A stretch of DNA of 64,000 nucleotides from Diplonema papillatum. Taxonomy: Eukaryota; Euglenozoa; Diplonemea; Diplonemida; Diplonemidae. The stretch is from contig JAPJBO010000963.1 of the NCBI GenBank assembly GCA_030068145.1, forward strand, positions 1 through 64,000. Direction: 5' to 3'. Below the pieces are notes generated by a model, which saw only the letters and a program-made list of their open reading frames with translations, had not been told where the DNA came from and did not search any database. The first letter of the stretch is position 1, and every line of letters starts with the position of its first letter. The position numbers and the translations under genes are program-made. Shown here piece after piece: positions 58,146 through 64,000 of this stretch.

Positions 58146-58264
58146 TGTTGTTCTGCACGTCGACGTTGGCACCAGCTGCGATCAATTCCTTGACAACTTC
58201 TGAGTGACCGTTCTAGCTGGCAGCATGCAGAGCCGTGTTACCATCTGTGTCATTGGGTGAGCGG
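58146..58264 (-). pseudogene. Ankyrin-repeat exon, variant H, stop codon (IV-u3)
   Basis: Reads TALHAAS, then TAG, then NGHSEVV; later AKV becomes ANV. The donor edge equals variant A. A single base change at the variable codon (GAG, TTC, GAC in others) creates the stop. Confidence 0.7.
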
Positions 58265-58567
58265 CTAAAATGTACAACGACACGAACACAATGTGTGGGT
58301 GGTAGCAATCAGATGCAGACTGCATCACGGGCAGCCTGAAGCGGGAGGTGTTACTTTCAGATTCACGTCTCAGGGTCGAGACGCAGGCGACAGAGAATGG
58401 ATGATCTTGGGCAAACACAAATCTTCCGTGTCATGTGGTGACATGTGGCATCTTCTTGTCCGGAAAGTACATGTTGTGAGCCGCTCTCCACATTGGAATT
58501 CGGTGTTTTTCTTTGGTTCCATCTTTGTTTGATAAGGGAACAAGGGAAAACGACATTCACCGATCTG

Positions 58568-58756
58568 CTATGTATCATCCTGCTTCTTGCATGTCAAAAC
58601 GTTGTGACCCGAATCACCACATCTGGTGCACTTTCGTTTCTTTGCTGCTGGCGGTGGGTCACTTGACGTGCCGCGCTTGGAGCCCTTTCGTGGTTTGTTG
58701 ATTACCCTCGGAGCATATTCGTTTGCAACAACCACATCGAAGGGGACGGACCTCAC
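58568..58756 (-). pseudogene. Zinc-knuckle fragment, IV-u3
   Basis: Translation identical to the first copy. Confidence 0.6.
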
Positions 58757-58846
58757 CCTTGCTTTTCATCCTTCGCTTTTTTCCCTGCCCCCCAAGAGCG
58801 GTACCGTCACGGGAGGAAGTATCATATTATACCCACGGTTGGCATG

Positions 58847-59029
58847 TAATAATTATTATTAGATTTGATTAGATTTTATTAGATATTATTAGCCTGATTA
58901 TTACGTATTATTAGATCTAATAATGGGTAATAACTAATAATTTCTAATAATTTCTAATAATTATTATTACCTGGTAATAATTTCTCATAATTTCTAACAA
59001 AGTCTAATAATTTCTAATAATCTAATAAT
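58847..59029. repeat. TAATA-rich cluster (left type), IV-u3
   Basis: One motif longer, as in unit III. Confidence 0.85.
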
Positions 59030-60061
59030 CGCCTGCAGAGAGTCCCCAGGAAGTGGGAGGATCAGGGAAAGACTACTCAGTCGGGCTAGGGTCTTGGCAA
59101 TGAAGCCGCGAAAATGGAGGGAACCCAGAAATCAAAGTAGCTACGGCCCAAATCTCAGAACATCACCGATTTAGCTCTCGGTGAAAATCTCAGATTCAGC
59201 TTTCGGTGAAGATCTGCAGATTGTTCCTTCCATCTCACATTTTGCACTCAGCCCAAAACTCTCATGCGAGTTCAAAATCTGCGAGTTCGTGAGCGCAAAC
59301 CCGGCGCCCGCCCAGAAAACATCACGGTCCCGGACGATGCTCAATGGCGACAAACGCAAAGAAGAAGAGACACGAAAACAACACCAGAATCCATGCCAGG
59401 CAAGAGACTGGGTGGCCTGGCAGTGCAAGCCAAGCGGTGATGCCAAGGTGCTTTTAGGCAATGATATTGTATTAGTGTCGCCCCATAGTGCACTTAATCA
59501 CCGCAAGTCCCAGCGCTTCATCAAAGCGGTTGTGGGCAAGCCGTGGTGAAAAGGCAGGACGTGACTGGTGCTTGGAGAAGACAGCCCGAAGAACCGGCAG
59601 AAGATCACAAGCAGGCCGTACATTCCGCGTGCAGATGAAAGTGAAACGCCACGGGATCTTATTGTCTGCTTCGGTCGGGTTCCAGCGAATGCCGAAACGC
59701 ACCACGCACATCAGCAAGGACCACATGCAACGGACTGTATGCCCAGCGAACGGGATTCGTGCTCAAAAGAAGGTTTCCCAGATGGAGTTAGACCCCCGTT
59801 CTGCCCCTGCCCTAAGAATAATTGTTCTGGCGGGTAGAGGTCGTCGCATACCCCACATGCCACATCATCGTCCTCTGCCAGGATCTTGCCTCAAAAACCT
59901 CTCCTACCTCTTTCGGCATCCTTCCATTTCGAGCATTTCTAGCAACTAACGGAATTGCGAACGGGATGAAAGGAACAGCTTGGACGCACCAACACCCACT
60001 GTGACGATCACCTTCCACTCCTAGGGGCACTTTTGCTGTGAGAATGCATGGGAAAGTCAGG
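59030..60061. other. Full tail of long unit IV with diverged island
   Basis: The stretch 59557-59945 differs from units I-III by many scattered substitutions and small indels, while its flanks match them closely. Confidence 0.55.
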
Positions 60062-60228
60062 TGATAATGGATTATTACCTGGTAATAATATCTAACAATA
60101 GGTAATAACTTCTAATAATCAGGTAATAATATCTAATAATTTCAGGAACCAGGTAATAATATCTAATAATTTCTAATAAAATCTAATAATTTGGGGCGGA
60201 TTTCGGAAATCTAATAATAGGTAATAAT
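60062..60228. repeat. TAATA-rich cluster (right type), unit IV
   Basis: Same as unit I except a single change at its start (GTGATAATGG). Confidence 0.85.
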
Positions 60229-60938
60229 CGTGGCGGTTTTGGGGGGGCGCCAGGTTTATTTCCGGCCAACATTTTTTCCAACCAACATTTTTTTGGTAAA
60301 AGCAAGTTGTACTTAGCAGATTTCATACTACACCTAGTCAGGCAGGGCCTTCACCGGAAGCTGTTCTCCCGCGCTACAGGGATAGCGCAAGGGTTTGCTG
60401 GGATCGCCGACGGCTTAGATGTATCCACGGGCCGTCATGATCGCCATCACCGACGACTTCTTAGCCTCCCAGGGCCATCCCAAGCCACCCAAAAGCACGT
60501 CCAAGTGGAGCTTTGGTCTTGGAGAGTAAGAGCGGGAATCCGGTTGAGGAGCCACGTCGTTGCCGACTTACCGTGATGATGCTCATGGTCGACTCGAGTT
60601 TCGTCGGCTCTGCCGCCTTTTGCCACGGTGGAAGGACCCACCAGCGACTGTGCCCGACCTCGCTCCCGCGAGCGATTGCGTTGATCGATCAAAAAATATT
60701 GCATGCCTAATACTCTCCAGGGAAAAGACTTTCGAAAAGGGGTACTTTGGACCTACGGAAGTGGCCGGGAACACGGTATTTGGCCATCTGTGCTACTTTC
60801 CTTCACCACAAGACTGGTATCCTGCGACCCGCTGTTCCTCATTTCCTTCAGCTCCTGTATTCCAAGGATTCCTGCTCCCGAACTGTCGCTTTTCAGCCTA
60901 CGGTTTTCAGGGCTACGGTTGGGTAATTTGAGGATGAC
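60229..60938. other. Spacer before long unit V
   Basis: Same as 39567-40275 including the GGGTAATTTG variant, plus a private GCCCGACCTCG. Confidence 0.5.
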
Positions 60939-61361
60939 CAGCCGCACGAAGAAGACCAAGAAGATTCACAACAGCATCGGCAACGTAGGCAAGACGGGGG
61001 TCCGGTACACTTGAATGTCTACAAACCAGCACCTCATCACGACTTCAGGTCAAGCATATATATGGAGGCGGTGCCGCGACGACCACGTGCTGTGCACCTC
61101 TTTGAGAAGGGAGCGGTTCTCAGCAGGACATGGTGCTCACCATGACTTCTTTGAACCGAGAGATGAGAGCAGGGAAATGTTACAGGGAATGTTAACGAGG
61201 GTTTAGCAGCTGAATGATGTTCCCCGAGCTTCCCTTAGAGCGCCGTTTGTGGTGTGTATATCGAAACGAGGCTTGGTGATACACACATCAGCCTGCCGCA
61301 CCAGACCTTTGTTCCCTTGAGCATCTTTAGTTGGTTCTCGAGTGAGAACCTGGGAACCCGG

Positions 61362-61574
61362 AGCATGTTTGTAAGATCTGTAAATTATATCGGGCAACCT
61401 TGTAAGAAGTGAAAACTTCATGGGCATGTGTTTGTAAGAAATGGAAGCTATGCAGGCATGTTTGTAAAAAGGGGAAACTTCATGGGCATGTTTGTAAAAA
61501 GTAAGAACTATCAAGGGGCATGTTTGTGAGAATTAGTAAATATAGTGGGCAACTTTGTAAAAAGTAGTAAAATA
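61362..61574. repeat. GCATGTTTGTAA minisatellite, unit V
   Basis: Same cores as in unit I, so copy number has not changed despite two flanking deletions. Confidence 0.8.
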
Positions 61575-62209
61575 TATGGGACTCCCGCAAAGGCTGGTTG
61601 AATGGGCGTGCGGACTTTTAACCTTATTTCGTCGCCTGTTCTCTTCGACCGTTGGGCTAGCTTAAGAGCCACATCCATCACACTTGGGAAAACGTAGAGC
61701 TCTTTTGTGGAGCCCTCCGTTCTTCGGTGGCATGTCTCGCCGTCGACGTCGGGGACACGGGTTGCCTTCTTGTTCTTCACTTTCTGTACGAGAACTTCGA
61801 GTGGCTCGGTGTAAGCTTTTTACGCCTCAACACACCCTGGGTCCCTTAGGACCCCACAACATCATCAACGCCATCTTAGCCGAGGACACGGCGGATGGTT
61901 TGCTGACGACATCCGCAGGTTGATCAGAGCGTTGAAGAGAGCGGCGCCTGACCCTGAGAGCGACGAGCCCCGAGGCGCCGCACAGTCCCGTCAGATCTTC
62001 GGCTTCGTGCGGACCGTTGGCGAGTACGACTTCGCAGCGACCGAAACGGGCGACGACGCAAAAACCTTCCATATCTCTTACCTTAAACTTACGTTTGTCA
62101 GCATAATCGTCCTCACCAAACCTCTTCTTCCAAGCTGCCCTTAGTGCCGCAGGGTATCTGCAATCCCAAACGTCCGACGTCGGAAGAGGCGATTGCGACA
62201 TTTGAAAAG

Positions 62210-62288
62210 AAATTCCTACCCGGCCAACCGATATATTCCTGGAGAGCGTTCGGTTGCCTTTTGTGGAATTCCGACGATGGAGCGCAAG
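62210..62288 (+). repeat. Left inverted-repeat arm, unit V
   Basis: Same arm; its partner lies beyond the window end. Confidence 0.7.
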
Positions 62289-62724
62289 ACGGGAGTAGAA
62301 GCCTCCGAGGCCTCCCGGACGATACGACCCTTCTGACACTGGAGAGGCTTCCGATGTGGGCACTTCCGGTGCGTGTGCCCAGTCCTGAGCTGTACCGCAG
62401 AGTACAGGACTTGGTGAGAGCGCGTGATCAGAGCTCTCCTGCGCTGGGCAGTCCCGCAACACCGGTTGAGAAGAGGTCAACGTCTCAGCGGCGGGCGCTA
62501 AAGCGTGCCCTCGAGGACGTCCCCCTGATGCGGCCCGCCCTCGCATGAGGAGCCTGTACACGACTGCAGGCACCAGGAGGGTCAACAACTCGAACACGGC
62601 CACGTACAGGGAGTGGCGTGCGAGCGAGGGCGTGCATCCATACCCGACGACGGTCCGGAGGCTTGAGAACTTCGGCGGATACCTGTAGGCATGAAAGATC
62701 GGTCGAATCGACGTGCTCGAAATC

Positions 62725-63577
62725 ATGTTTGCGGAGGTGGCAGGGTTCGATCTGCAGCACCTTCTGGCGGTGTTGCTCATGCTGGAGAGCAAGGATGCCT
62801 TGTCCGTAAACAAGGCCGTCGCGAAGGTGGTTCCGGGTTTCGTGGTGCCGCCACCAGGTCCGAGGCCGAAGGAGGATGCATCGAGTAAGTCGTTTGGCGA
62901 GGCAACGACACAACAGCAGTTGCAGCAAATACTCATGCAACAACAGCGCCAGCAGGAAATGATGATGCAGAGGTTGCAACAGGTGCAGCAGGAGTTGCAA
63001 ACGGTGAAGGCGCAAGCAGCTGCATGGCCGCCCGCTCCGCAGCAGCACTGGCCGGAGGAAAAATGCCGACTCTTCTTGCGCTCCAGCGGGAGACGGGCTT
63101 CAGCCTCGCGGCCAGCCCGCGACTTCGAGTTCGACGAGGCCGGCATTTGCTGGCTACACGGAGGACGCAACAGACGTCCGAGAGTGGGAAGGAGCCATGG
63201 CAACGGACGTTGCCGGGCTTGTACAAGACCTCCGTCTCAAGTACCTGAACGGTACGGCGCTGGCCGGCAGCTTCGGGCGCTTGCGCGACTGGGTTGAGGG
63301 AGTCGCGCACGGTGGTGGCTGGACGTACAATTTGGAGATTGTACGTTTGGGCAACAACCTCCTGCAGGAGGTCAGGCTGCACCACTACTGGTGCACGAAA
63401 CAACTGCCGCGCGCGGCGAGCTGGCTCAGACGTCGGACGACCCGATGGAGAGGGCAGCTGCCAAGGTCGAGTGTGCGCGGGCCAAGAAGTGGGAGTGCAC
63501 GTCCGCGATTCGGCGGCAAAGGTAGCAAGAAAGGATACGCCGCGGCTCAGGGAAACGTGAGACCCGGGGGAAAGTGA
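62725..63577 (+). pseudogene. Gag-like, frameshifted, unit V
   Basis: Same five-A break. The leader form matches unit III immediately upstream. Confidence 0.6.
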
Positions 63578-63766
63578 CTGGCCCTCCCCCGGGCCCGGTG
63601 GGAGGCGACACTCCCGCATCTGCCAGTAAGGAACGGTCGGCCGCGACAGCTCGCCGGTGCCCGACCGGTGAACGTAAGTTTACCCGGAAGCGCGAAAACC
63701 AGCTTCACGCGCTTTCGAGGTTCAACGCCCGTGCTCGGAAGTCGGCCAACAGCAATCGGACGGGCG

Positions 63767-64000
63767 ATGTTTGACCTGATCGCCAGCAGGGTTGGAACCA
63801 CGGTGCCGCGTGGGGTGCAGGCGAAGCACCGGGAACGGCGGGTTTCGTCCGAGGAGGCGATGCAACGCCTGCGCCATTTTGTTGGCAAGGCATGGGCGGA
63901 TTCGACAGTGCAGGACCGCCAGAATTTGTGGCACCGCTTCCAGGCATGGCCGGATATGCAGGGATTGCCGGCGGATCCGGATACAGCAACCCAATTTGTC
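63767..64000 (+). pseudogene. Tyrosine recombinase, cut by the window end, unit V
   Basis: Only the amino-terminal part is visible. Whether the frame break is present cannot be seen; I call it a pseudogene by analogy with the other copies. Confidence 0.65.

Larger units (their letters stand above)
54095..59453 (+). repeat. 5.34-kb subunit IV-u3
   Basis: Last of three subunits in unit IV. It has a private 15-bp insertion in RT at 56536-56550. Confidence 0.92.
40276..60938 (+). repeat. Long tandem unit IV, contains three 5.34-kb subunits
   Basis: The leader matches unit I at a constant offset of 40275 bp at least from the unit start through the minisatellite, including the 80-bp segment missing from II and III. 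It has three subunits like unit I, but all three carry the 74-bp RT deletion. The tail contains a divergent island near 59557-59945. Confidence 0.93.
60939..62724. other. Leader region of long unit V, shortened and partly diverged
   Basis: Around 61100-61200 several substitutions and small indels separate it from the other four units. A deletion then joins GGGTTTAGCA to GCTGAATG over a short shared AGCA. A second deletion joins TCCCTTAGGA to CCCCACAACA near 61851. Confidence 0.6.
60939..64000 (+). repeat. Long tandem unit V (3' end outside window)
   Basis: The unit start is followed by a slightly diverged stretch (61100-61200). It then carries two leader deletions, matching unit I about 272-1079 and 1727-2259. 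It continues through Gag and stops inside the recombinase at the window edge. Confidence 0.92.

Noticed and set aside
1..64000. CRISPR array or other short regularly spaced repeat system
   Set aside because: Repeats are kilobases long and code for retroelement proteins. The short repeats (TAATA, GCATGTTTGTAA) are irregular and lack unique spacers of constant length.
1..64000. LTR retrotransposon
   Set aside because: There is a tyrosine recombinase instead of a DDE integrase, no aspartic protease motif was found, and no long terminal direct repeats flank the body.
1..64000. tRNA or rRNA genes
   Set aside because: No cloverleaf-compatible box A/box B pair or rRNA-like segment was noticed on reading. 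A dedicated scan was not possible.

Overview
The window is nuclear DNA of a eukaryote. The evidence is retrotransposon remnants of the tyrosine-recombinase class, a hAT-like DNA transposon, GT-AG-type splice signals and AT-rich microsatellite blocks; there are no bacterial-style operons and no ordinary host gene is recognisable. The combination of DIRS/Ngaro/VIPER-like elements with an ankyrin repeat carried on its own exon would suit an alga or other protist (a brown alga or another stramenopile is my best guess), but the sequence does not prove the lineage.

Nearly the whole window is one nested tandem array. A long unit recurs five times (starts at 1, 20685, 30529, 40276 and 60939; the first begins and the last ends outside the window). 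Each long unit has about 3.1 kb of largely unrecognised leader, containing a hairpin, a GCATGTTTGTAA minisatellite and the left arm of an inverted repeat. Next comes a retroelement body read on the + strand (Gag-like, tyrosine recombinase, reverse transcriptase/RNase H) closed by the right arm of the inverted repeat. After that is a block read on the - strand with a single ankyrin-repeat exon and a MULE/FAR1-like zinc-knuckle fragment, then TAATA-rich DNA and a tail. In long units I and IV a 5.34-kb subunit, running from the Gag ATG to the tail, is itself present three times in tandem with identical junctions. Unit II has lost most of the recombinase and RT but carries a 3749-bp hAT-like transposon.

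The retroelement copies are nearly identical and share the same frame breaks in recombinase and RT. The Gag frame is open only in unit II. The array was therefore amplified from an already damaged copy by DNA-level duplication, not by fresh retrotransposition. Deletions with short filler or microhomology distinguish the units.

The most striking signal is in the ankyrin exon. All eight copies differ from one another within about 120 bp, while the kilobases on both sides are almost invariant. The differences fall mainly at the loop/helix positions that form the binding surface of ankyrin repeats, and at the exon edge beside a GTATGT donor-like site. Two copies are frameshifted and one has a stop codon. 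This looks like a focused diversification or small-tract gene-conversion process acting on a repeat exon inside a transposon array.
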